Below the pieces are notes generated by a model, which saw nothing but the letters and a program-made list of their open reading frames with translations, was not told the origin of the DNA and ran no database searches. Source: Acidobacteriota bacterium (GTDB taxonomy: Bacteria > Acidobacteriota > UBA890). Taken from it: a stretch of DNA of 7,721 bases. Shown piece by piece: positions 1 through 5,891 of this stretch (its first letter is position 1; each line of letters begins with the position of its first letter). Where the stretch lies: the NCBI GenBank assembly GCA_030609765.1, contig JAUWTE010000136.1, forward strand, positions 1 through 7,721, written 5' to 3'. Both the position numbers and the translations under genes were made by a program.

Positions 1-219
1 CTCACGTGGTGGGAGATCGAGGATGTCTTCGCTCAAGATGTGCGGGCCCTCGAGGGGGTCGCGCAGGTGACCGTGAAGGCAGGCCCCCACACCTCCCATG
101 GCACGATCGCTGAGGTGTCCGTAGAAGCTGCCCCCGCCGCTGACTCGAACCTCCTGACCAAGCAGATCGACGAGGTCCTGGGTCGCTACGCTATTAACTA
201 CGAAGTCCGGATCACCTAG
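1..219 (+). CDS. C-terminal fragment of an unrecognised protein
   Basis: An open frame enters from the left edge and ends at TAG (217-219), giving 72 codons; the start lies outside the window. The fragment begins LTWWEIEDVF and ends INYEVRIT. By eye it alternates strand and helix: strand (LTWWEI), helix (EDVFAQDVRALEGV), strand (AQVTVKAG), strand (TIAEVSVEA), helix (SNLLTKQIDEVLGRY), strand (INYEVRIT). That beta-alpha-beta-beta-alpha-beta order suggests a small ferredoxin-like domain. Such domains end several families, including the C-terminal lid of phenylacetate-CoA-ligase-type adenylating enzymes and ACT-like or metal-binding domains. I cannot choose among these and assign no function. Its stop lies 82 bp from the stop of the converging peptidase gene, so it is not in an operon with anything else here. 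Confidence 0.6.
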   Translation, partial: LTWWEIEDVFAQDVRALEGVAQVTVKAGPHTSHGTIAEVSVEAAPAADSNLLTKQIDEVLGRYAINYEVRIT

Positions 220-301
220 CCTGCGCTTCTGCTGCGGACGCGGCTAGCCCCACGAGTAGCCCCCGAGCAGGCCCTGGGTGCCACCCTCCCGGCAGCAAGC
301 G

Positions 302-2443
302 TCAGAAATGCTTCTCATACCAGGCAATGCTGCGCTCGATGAGATCCACCGCATGCGCCGTCTCCCTGACCCCATGTCCCTCGCGAGGATAGCGAACCAT
401 CATCGCCTCGACGCCGACATCTCGTAGGGCAATGTAGAACTGTTCGGCCTCGGCGATCGGTACGTCGTTGTCGTTTTCTCCGTGCACCAGCATCACCGGA
501 GTCGTGACCTGCGCCACATGCTTCAGGGGTGAGCGCTCCCACAGGACGTCCATCAGGTCGCCCTCGTGCGGAAAACCGCCGAACTCGACCGCCAGATAGT
601 CATGGTAATAGGCCATGTAATTGAAGCTCAGCAGGTTGGAGATGCCGGCGATCGGGATGGCGGCTTTGAAGCGATCTGTTTGGGTGATGATCCAGTTGGT
701 GAGCTGGCCGCCGTAGCTGCCGCCCTCGATGCCGAGGCGCTCCGGGTCGAGCCACTCGTGTCGGCGCAGCGCCGCTTGGACTCCATATATGACGTCCTTG
801 GCCTCTCCGCCGTTCTGGTCAGCGAATATCGCGTCGGCGAAGGCCTGGCCGTGCCCTGTCGAGCCACGGTAGTTGACCATGAGAACGGCCCACCCCCGAG
901 CCGCGTAGACCTGGGCTTTGTGATTGAAGTCGGGCCCCCGCTGGCCGTGCGGCCCGCCCTTGATCATGGTGATGAGCGGGTGCCTGGAATCGGTCGTTCT
1001 GCCCAGCGGGTGCGTGAGGAAGGCCTGCACCTCGAGGCCGTCGAAGCTGGCGAACGTCATGTCCTCCACCTCGGCGATCTGCCGTTTGTCGAGAAGCTCC
1101 GCGTTGAGGTGGGTCAGTTGGGTGGCGTCAGGCCCCGCCGATGCCACGAAAAGCTGTGCCAGATCCGCTGGCGAAGAGAACGCGTATGCGAGCGTAGGAC
1201 CCTCGGTGCTTCCGCTGATGCTCGGCCCGGCGGCCACAGCTTCGCCGCCGCTCCCGGATCTGCCTCTGCCCGGCGCGGTTTCTGCAATCGACCAGGCGCC
1301 GACCCTGCCGGGCGACACGAGGATCGCCTCGGAAGGTCCAAGCACCCCGTTCTCCAGAATCGGGACCCGGTGCAGACCGACGCTGCCGCTGTTCTGCACG
1401 GTGAAATACACTGCGTCGCCATCCGGTGACCATTGCGGGGCGCCCTGGCGATTGTCGATCTGTTCCCCGATCTCTATGCGCTTGTCGCCTGCCGCGTCGA
1501 TGACCCACACGTGCGTGTCTTCCATGGTGGTCTCAGAAGAGGTCAGACCACGCCGCGTTCCCTGATAGGCGATGGCGCTGCCGTCCGGCGACCAAACAGG
1601 GCGGTATTCGGCGCTTTCGGTACGGGTCAGCCGCCTGATATTTCCGTCCTGCGCCCCGACCATGAAGATGTCGTAATTGAAGAACCGGTCCGGGTCGGGC
1701 TCGCGATTGGAAATGAACACGATCTCGCGGCCGTCGGGCGACCAGTCGATGGAGTGCTCGTAATAGTCACCGTAAGTGAGCTGTCGCACCTCTCCGGTTG
1801 CCAGCTCGACCACGAATATGTGCATCCGCCGGTTGTCGTTGAAGCGGGTCAGCCCCTCGGAGGCAGTGGGCTTGTAGAGGTAGCGAGTGATCACCACGGG
1901 GTCACCACTGGCCAGCTCGCTCTCGGGGCCCGCTGTCGCTGAGACGAAGGCGATGGCATTTCCGTCCGGTGCCCAGCTAATACGTGCCCCTGAGGAGGGC
2001 AGGGGGTGGTTGGTGCCCTGGACCGCGGCCACGAATCTGGCATCATTGCCATCCGGCCGGATGACGATGAGGCCGGAGCGGTCGCCATCACGTCCGAGGT
2101 AGGCGATCCAATCACCACTCGGTGACCACGTCGGACTCGATCCTCCACCGGCATCGTCAGTGAGGGGCACGGCGTCGCCAGACTCCAGGTTCATGACCCA
2201 CAAGCGCGAGCGGGAGCGCCCCGGGCGATCTCTCTCGCTGACGCTGTAGACGACCTGAGAGCCATCGGGCGAGAGCTGGACCGAACCCACCGACCGAAGT
2301 TGGTGCAGGTCTTCCGCACTCAGGCCCGGCTGTTGAGGCAAGGGTTCCGCATGCGAGCTGGGTGTGCCTGTGGTGGCCGGCACAACCGCCAGCAGAGCTA
2401 CAAAAAACGGGAGAACGAACTGGGCGGAGCGGCGGGATTTCAT
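302..2443 (-). CDS. Secreted S9-family (prolyl oligopeptidase-type) peptidase
   Basis: A 713-residue serine peptidase of the S9 family, closest in style to S9C acylaminoacyl or dipeptidyl peptidases, which cleave short peptides from the N-terminus. An N-terminal signal peptide is visible (KSRR, then a hydrophobic stretch FVLPFFVALLAVV; possible cleavage after SHA, residue 32), so the enzyme is probably periplasmic or secreted. Residues about 50-450 form a TolB/PD40-type beta propeller with repeated W-S-P-D-G motifs (LSPDG at 57-61, then WSPSG, WAPDG and three WSPDG). The alpha/beta hydrolase domain spans about 460-713. Its triad is Ser576 in GGSYGG, Asp658 in HGENDNDVP and His690 in REGHG, with an oxyanion-type GGPHG motif upstream. 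All parts are intact and length is normal for the family. The ATG at 2441-2443 was chosen because it follows a GGAGG site and starts the signal peptide. Substrate specificity cannot be read from sequence. It is transcribed divergently from the flavoenzyme gene. Confidence 0.95.
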   Translation of the reverse strand: MKSRRSAQFVLPFFVALLAVVPATTGTPSSHAEPLPQQPGLSAEDLHQLRSVGSVQLSPDGSQVVYSVSERDRPGRSRSRLWVMNLESGDAVPLTDDAGGGSSPTWSPSGDWIAYLGRDGDRSGLIVIRPDGNDARFVAAVQGTNHPLPSSGARISWAPDGNAIAFVSATAGPESELASGDPVVITRYLYKPTASEGLTRFNDNRRMHIFVVELATGEVRQLTYGDYYEHSIDWSPDGREIVFISNREPDPDRFFNYDIFMVGAQDGNIRRLTRTESAEYRPVWSPDGSAIAYQGTRRGLTSSETTMEDTHVWVIDAAGDKRIEIGEQIDNRQGAPQWSPDGDAVYFTVQNSGSVGLHRVPILENGVLGPSEAILVSPGRVGAWSIAETAPGRGRSGSGGEAVAAGPSISGSTEGPTLAYAFSSPADLAQLFVASAGPDATQLTHLNAELLDKRQIAEVEDMTFASFDGLEVQAFLTHPLGRTTDSRHPLITMIKGGPHGQRGPDFNHKAQVYAARGWAVLMVNYRGSTGHGQAFADAIFADQNGGEAKDVIYGVQAALRRHEWLDPERLGIEGGSYGGQLTNWIITQTDRFKAAIPIAGISNLLSFNYMAYYHDYLAVEFGGFPHEGDLMDVLWERSPLKHVAQVTTPVMLVHGENDNDVPIAEAEQFYIALRDVGVEAMMVRYPREGHGVRETAHAVDLIERSIAWYEKHF

Positions 2444-2541
2444 TGAGCATTGCCTCCGTTCTAGCAGGCGGTGGTGGAAGTGTGGTGGTTCTGGCTGCTG
2501 GGACCCGTGCAATGGACACATCAGTATCATAAGGTCTGCCC
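2444..2541. promoter_or_regulatory. Divergent intergenic region (peptidase / flavoenzyme)
   Basis: This 98-bp spacer separates two divergently transcribed genes and must hold the start signals of at least one of them. The AT-richest part (2521-2532) contains TATCAT on the plus strand and TATGAT on the minus strand. Each matches the -10 consensus at five of six bases, but neither has a convincing -35 element at 16-18 bp. I saw no clear operator palindrome. Exact promoters are therefore not assigned. Confidence 0.4.
2453..2457 (-). promoter_or_regulatory. Ribosome binding site that sets the peptidase start
   Basis: On the minus strand GGAGG lies 9 nt before the ATG at 2441-2443. An upstream in-frame ATG at 2528-2530 would add 29 residues (PLHGSQQPEPPHFHHRLLER and so on) in front of a well-formed signal peptide. 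This site favours the shorter protein. Confidence 0.75.
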
Positions 2542-3876
2542 ATGAGGCGAGTTGTTGTCATCGGCGCTGGGGTCATCGGACTCTGCTGCGCCTACGAGCT
2601 GCGGCGCCGCGGGCTCGAAGTGATTCTCCTGGACAAGGGCCAGCCCGGCGACGCGTGCTCACGCGGCAATACCGGGTGGGTCGTGCGCTCGTTCTCGGGT
2701 CCTCTTCCCGCGCCGGGGCTCACCTGGACCTCTCTGAAGTGGATGGCCAGCACCCACAGTCCTCTCTACATCCGCCCCTCGACTCTGCCGTCCATGGCTG
2801 GCTGGTTGCTGAGCTTCTGGAGAAAGTGCAACGAGCGCGACTACCAGGATGGTCTCGATGCCGTCGCACGCTTCAGCGAGCCGACCATGGACCTTTTCGA
2901 TGACCTCGAGGCAGGTGGGACTGTGGGCGAGATGCACAGATCAGGACTTCTGTGTGCCTTCTCGCGCGAAGCAGCGCTCGAGATCTCGATGAAGACCTTC
3001 GAGACCATCGCTTCGTACGGCCTTATCCAGCCACAGCGCTTGTCGGCGAACGAGACGAGAGACCGGGAGCCCGCTTTGTCGTCCGTCATCGCCGGCGGCA
3101 TCCTCCTGCAGGGTGAGCGCCACGTACGCCCCGAGGCCTTCAACGAGGCCTTGCTGGCCCGAATCGAGGGTCAAGGCGTCGAGGTGCGCGCCGGCATCGA
3201 GGTTTGCTGCCATGTTCGTGAGGGCAGGGAAGTCCGGGCGGTGATCACCGGAAGCCACGGAGGGTCGGGCGAGCTGGCCGGTGGGTGTGGCCCGGACACG
3301 GCTGGCCGCCCCTGCGGACCTGACAACGGCCTCCACTCGAGCCGATCGCCCGTCGAAGGTGATGCCTTCGTGATCGCGGCAGGTGCGTGGTCGGGGCTGC
3401 TGGCTGGGAGATTGGACGTCTCCTTACCGATGCAGGCGGGCAAGGGCTACAGCATCACCATTGATGACCCCGCGGTGAGCCTCAGGGGACCGGTCTACTT
3501 CCCCGAGCACAAGATCGTCACCAGCCCGTTCGTTGGAGCCCTGCGCCTCGGCGGAACCATGGAGCTCTCCGGAATCAACGATGACCTCGATCAACGTCGA
3601 ATCGCGGCCATCCGCCACGGCGCCGAACGATTCCTGCCGGGCAGCATGGAGGGGGCGGGCGAAAGCGAGTGGGTGGGCATGCGACCCCTCATGCCGGACG
3701 GGCTGCCGGTCATCGGACGCGCCCCGGGCTACGACAATCTATTCATTGCTACGGGGCATGCCATGCTGGGAGTGACCCTCGCTCCCGTGACCGCCCAGGC
3801 CATCGCCGATCTCATCATTGACGGGAACACCAGGCTGCCTATCGAGTCCTTCACCCCAGCTCGTTTTCAGGGGTAG
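2542..3876 (+). CDS. FAD-dependent DAO/DadA-type amino acid dehydrogenase
   Basis: A 444-residue flavoprotein of the D-amino-acid oxidase (DAO) fold, most like the small subunit of D-amino-acid dehydrogenase (DadA) and D-hydroxyproline dehydrogenases. These enzymes oxidise an amino acid to its imino acid and pass electrons to the respiratory chain. Evidence is the N-terminal FAD Rossmann motif VVIGAGVIGLCCAYEL (residues 4-20) with an acidic residue ending strand 2 (LLDKG), a central HVRPEAF segment, and the C-terminal signature GMRPLMPDGLPVIG followed by LFIATGHAMLGVTLAP, where the flavin and substrate cavity close. Length is slightly above the usual 410-430 because of an insert at about 237-272. 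No signal peptide or membrane helix is evident, so it is probably a peripheral cytoplasmic enzyme. The ATG at 2542 places the FAD motif directly at the N-terminus; an AAGG at 2531-2534 is a modest ribosome site. Substrate is uncertain: D-amino acid, hydroxyproline, sarcosine or glycine-like amines are all possible. Confidence 0.88.
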   Translation: MRRVVVIGAGVIGLCCAYELRRRGLEVILLDKGQPGDACSRGNTGWVVRSFSGPLPAPGLTWTSLKWMASTHSPLYIRPSTLPSMAGWLLSFWRKCNERDYQDGLDAVARFSEPTMDLFDDLEAGGTVGEMHRSGLLCAFSREAALEISMKTFETIASYGLIQPQRLSANETRDREPALSSVIAGGILLQGERHVRPEAFNEALLARIEGQGVEVRAGIEVCCHVREGREVRAVITGSHGGSGELAGGCGPDTAGRPCGPDNGLHSSRSPVEGDAFVIAAGAWSGLLAGRLDVSLPMQAGKGYSITIDDPAVSLRGPVYFPEHKIVTSPFVGALRLGGTMELSGINDDLDQRRIAAIRHGAERFLPGSMEGAGESEWVGMRPLMPDGLPVIGRAPGYDNLFIATGHAMLGVTLAPVTAQAIADLIIDGNTRLPIESFTPARFQG

Positions 3877-3934
3877 TCGTCGCGGCCCTCCCGCGCGCTT
3901 GCTTCATGACCCGATGGACAGCGCGGGCTAGCAG

Positions 3935-3962
3935 TTGCGCCTCTCGAAAACGGCGATAGTAT
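3935..3962 (+). promoter_or_regulatory. Possible sigma-70-type promoter of the oxidase operon
   Basis: TTGCGC (3935-3940) and TAGTAT (3957-3962) are separated by 16 bp, four-of-six matches each to the -35 and -10 consensus. They lie in the least GC-rich part of the 224-bp gap between the flavoenzyme stop and the oxidase start. Transcription would begin near 3969 and leave a leader of about 130 nt. Matches are partial and the organism's promoter consensus is unknown, so this is only a candidate. Confidence 0.35.
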
Positions 3963-3971
3963 TGTCCTGTT

Positions 3972-4000
3972 AGCCTGGACTTCTCGGAGGAATCCAGGCT
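3972..4000 (+). other. Stem-loop 1 in the oxidase leader
   Basis: AGCCTGGA (3972-3979) and TCCAGGCT (3993-4000) are perfect 8-bp complements. After a bulged C, the interior TTCT/GGAA can add up to four more pairs closed by a CGGA loop. No run of T follows, so it is not a canonical intrinsic terminator for the flavoenzyme gene. It begins only a few bases after the predicted transcription start, so it could be an operator palindrome or a 5'-end RNA structure. The hairpin itself is directly visible; its role is not. Confidence 0.5.
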
Positions 4001-4019
4001 GCCCGTGAGCCGATCTTCT

Positions 4020-4062
4020 GCGAGAGGCCGACCCCATACTCCTCACCGCGGGCCTCCCTCGC
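4020..4062 (+). other. Stem-loop 2 in the oxidase leader
   Basis: GCGAGAGGCC (4020-4029) can pair with GGCCTC (4051-4056) and TCGC (4059-4062), giving a ten-pair stem with a 2-nt bulge and a loop of about 21 nt. It lies 26 nt upstream of the GGAGG ribosome site of the oxidase gene. In GC-rich DNA such pairing can occur by chance, so a regulatory role is only a possibility. Confidence 0.3.
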
Positions 4063-4100
4063 GCGGTAGTACGGGCGTGGTGAGAACCGGAGGCTAGGGC

Positions 4101-5891
4101 ATGAACTTTCCGATCTGGGAGCTGCCGGCCGCAGGCCTCCTCATTGCGGCCGTCGCCATCATCCACGTATTCATATCCCACTTCGCCGTCGGTGGCGGGT
4201 TGTTCCTTGTGCTTGCAGAGCGCAAGGCACGACGTGAAAACGACACCGCATTCCTTGGCTACCTGAAACGGCACAGCAGGTTCTTCGCCGTTCTTACACT
4301 GGTCTTGGGCGCGGTTACGGGTGTTGCGATCTGGTTCACGATTGCCCTGGTGAGCCCGACGGCGACCTCGTCGCTGATCAACACGTTTGTTTGGGGATGG
4401 GCAATCGAGTGGACCTTCTTCGCAATCGAGATCTGTGCCGCGATGGTCTACTACTACGGCTGGGATCGGCTCAGTGCCCGCACTCACGTTATGGTTGGGT
4501 GGATCTACTTCTGGGCCGCTTGGCTCAGCCTGGTGGTCATCAACGGCATCCTTGCCTACATGCTGACTCCAGGCGCATGGATCGAAACGCGCCGCTTCTG
4601 GGACGGCTTCCTCAACCCCACCTATTTTTCGTCGGTGGTGGCCAGGACGCTGGTGGCCGTCGGTCTCGCGGGCCTGTACGCGATATGGACGGTCTCGGTT
4701 TCCAGCGACGAGAACCTCAAGGAGAAGGTCTCTCGCTACGCCGCCACGAGGTGGATTCTGCCGGCCGCGTTGCTCATGCCCCTTACCCTGGTCTGGTATC
4801 TGTTCGCTGCCGCATCCGCCGGTGTTCCCGTTGCGAGCATATTTGGAGCCCAGGGGCAGGGAGTGTGGGGAATCCTGCGCACGGCGGTAGTGGGATCGGC
4901 GCAGTCCGGATATCCGATGGCCCAGAGGGGCCTGCAGGCTTCACTGATCGCCTCGGTGCTCCTCGTCGTGATCACTGTGACCGTACTTGCGCGTCAACGT
5001 CGCGGCTTCGGCCACCTCGCGGCCGCGGTACTAATGCTCCTCGGCTTCGTGGCCTTCGGCGGTGGAGAGTTCGTGCGCGAGGACCTCAGGAAGCCGTACG
5101 TCATCGGCCGCTACATGTTCGTCAACGGCATAAGGCTGCCGGCTCTGGAGGGCGTCCCGCAGCCGCCCGCCGAGGCGGCGTGGCAGGCGGAGGACCCGTT
5201 TGCGATCGATGCATTACAGGCCACCGGGGTGCTCACCGCGGCCAAGTGGGATAACTCGCCGGCCGAGTTCGATTCCCTCGAGGGAGTGGTCGTGGTCGCG
5301 GACGGTGGCACAGAGGGTGTCTCAACGGAAGATCTTCTGGAGATCGAGGTCATGGCGGGCCAGGAGGTCTTCAAGCTGGAGTGCTTCACCTGCCACACCA
5401 TCGCCGGACATCTCGGAATCCGGCCGCTTGTCGAGGGCCTCAGCCCGACTGCCATCGAGGGCACGCTCGACAGGCTTGCCCGCCCGGTCGATAACGAGGG
5501 CAATCTCACGACCTGGGACGACCCGGAATTTCGCCTGGAGAGCTGGCGTGACCGTCGCATGCCGCCATTCGTCGGCACCGATGCCGAGAGGCGGGCGCTG
5601 GCGATGTATCTGGCCAGCGTCGGCGGGGCCGACCTGGCGGCAGCCGCTCGTCTCGGTGTGGGGGCGGAGTACTTCGAGTCGGAGTGTGTGTTCTGCCACG
5701 GTGCGGGAGAAGACTGGCCGCTGGTGGATCTCCTGCAGGGCGGGGCCCGCACGGTCGACGAGCTCTACGAGATGCTCGGTCGGCTCCCGGAGGTCAACGA
5801 CTTGATGATCGAATTCGAGGGGAGCGAGGAACAGAGACTGGCGGTGGCGGAGCTCCTCCTCAGCATGCAGTCCGCGGGAGGTGAACAATGA
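4101..5891 (+). CDS. bd-type oxidase subunit I (CydA-like) with diheme c extension
   Basis: A 596-residue membrane protein combining a cytochrome bd subunit I core (about 1-340, eight predicted helices, N- and C-termini outside) with a periplasmic c-type cytochrome region (about 415-596). Core residues align with E. coli CydA (recalled from memory): His22 with His19 (H then 9 residues to the helix-1 glycine), Glu103/Glu110 in AIEWTFFAIEI with Glu99/Glu107, the GWDRL motif at 120-124, LNP at 171-173, and Glu327 in FVREDLRKPYVIG with Glu445 in the GRQPW region. These are active-site heme and proton-path residues, so oxygen reduction is plausible. The quinol loop is missing: helices 6 and 7 are joined by only about 35 residues. 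The b558 ligand position His186 is Ala181. Heme-c motifs are CFTCH (428-432) and CVFCH (529-533); likely sixth ligands are Met487 (MPPF) and, less surely, Met569. Helix 9 is absent, which places the c domains in the periplasm. GGAGG lies 7 nt before the ATG. It overlaps the next gene by 4 nt. Confidence 0.88.
   Translation: MNFPIWELPAAGLLIAAVAIIHVFISHFAVGGGLFLVLAERKARRENDTAFLGYLKRHSRFFAVLTLVLGAVTGVAIWFTIALVSPTATSSLINTFVWGWAIEWTFFAIEICAAMVYYYGWDRLSARTHVMVGWIYFWAAWLSLVVINGILAYMLTPGAWIETRRFWDGFLNPTYFSSVVARTLVAVGLAGLYAIWTVSVSSDENLKEKVSRYAATRWILPAALLMPLTLVWYLFAAASAGVPVASIFGAQGQGVWGILRTAVVGSAQSGYPMAQRGLQASLIASVLLVVITVTVLARQRRGFGHLAAAVLMLLGFVAFGGGEFVREDLRKPYVIGRYMFVNGIRLPALEGVPQPPAEAAWQAEDPFAIDALQATGVLTAAKWDNSPAEFDSLEGVVVVADGGTEGVSTEDLLEIEVMAGQEVFKLECFTCHTIAGHLGIRPLVEGLSPTAIEGTLDRLARPVDNEGNLTTWDDPEFRLESWRDRRMPPFVGTDAERRALAMYLASVGGADLAAAARLGVGAEYFESECVFCHGAGEDWPLVDLLQGGARTVDELYEMLGRLPEVNDLMIEFEGSEEQRLAVAELLLSMQSAGGEQ
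5876..5884 (+). promoter_or_regulatory. Strong ribosome binding site coupling the two oxidase genes
   Basis: GGGAGGTGA is a near-complete complement to the 16S rRNA 3' end and sits inside the last codons of the first subunit, with its GGAGG 6 nt before the ATG at 5888. The ATG overlaps the upstream TGA as ATGA. This fixes the second gene's start and indicates translational coupling, as expected for subunits of one complex. Confidence 0.85.

Noticed and set aside
276..286. GGGTGCCACCC hairpin between the converging genes as a terminator.
   Set aside because: The stem is only 4 bp with a 3-nt loop and no T run follows on either strand.
566..1429. A 287-codon plus-strand frame inside the peptidase gene, and further long plus-strand frames at 924-1565 and 1433-1942.
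   Set aside because: They lie antisense to an intact peptidase with a complete triad and propeller; their products show no motifs and are typical antisense shadows in GC-rich DNA.
2444..2530. N-terminal extension of the peptidase from an upstream in-frame ATG.
   Set aside because: It would place 29 polar, His/Pro/Arg-rich residues before a normal signal peptide, and GGAGG is positioned for the downstream ATG.
2525..2531. TATCAT (+) / TATGAT (-) as a divergent -10 element.
   Set aside because: No acceptable -35 hexamer exists at 16-18 bp on either strand; mentioned only as a weak candidate in the spacer entry.
4005..4097. A 30-codon GTG-started frame in the oxidase leader that ends 3 nt before the oxidase ATG, with GGAGGAA upstream.
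   Set aside because: The ribosome-site spacing is about 14 nt, the start is GTG, and the peptide (rich in Arg, Gly, Pro, Ser) looks like translated GC-rich noncoding DNA. An open frame this short is expected by chance.
3867..4487. A 206-codon minus-strand frame covering the leader and the start of the oxidase gene.
   Set aside because: It runs antisense to helices 1-3 of the oxidase subunit, has no signal or motif, and its composition is that of a shadow frame.
4391..5254. A 287-codon plus-strand frame inside the diheme oxidase gene.
   Set aside because: It is an alternate frame of a gene with clear CydA motifs, has an Arg/Gly-rich composition and no domain.
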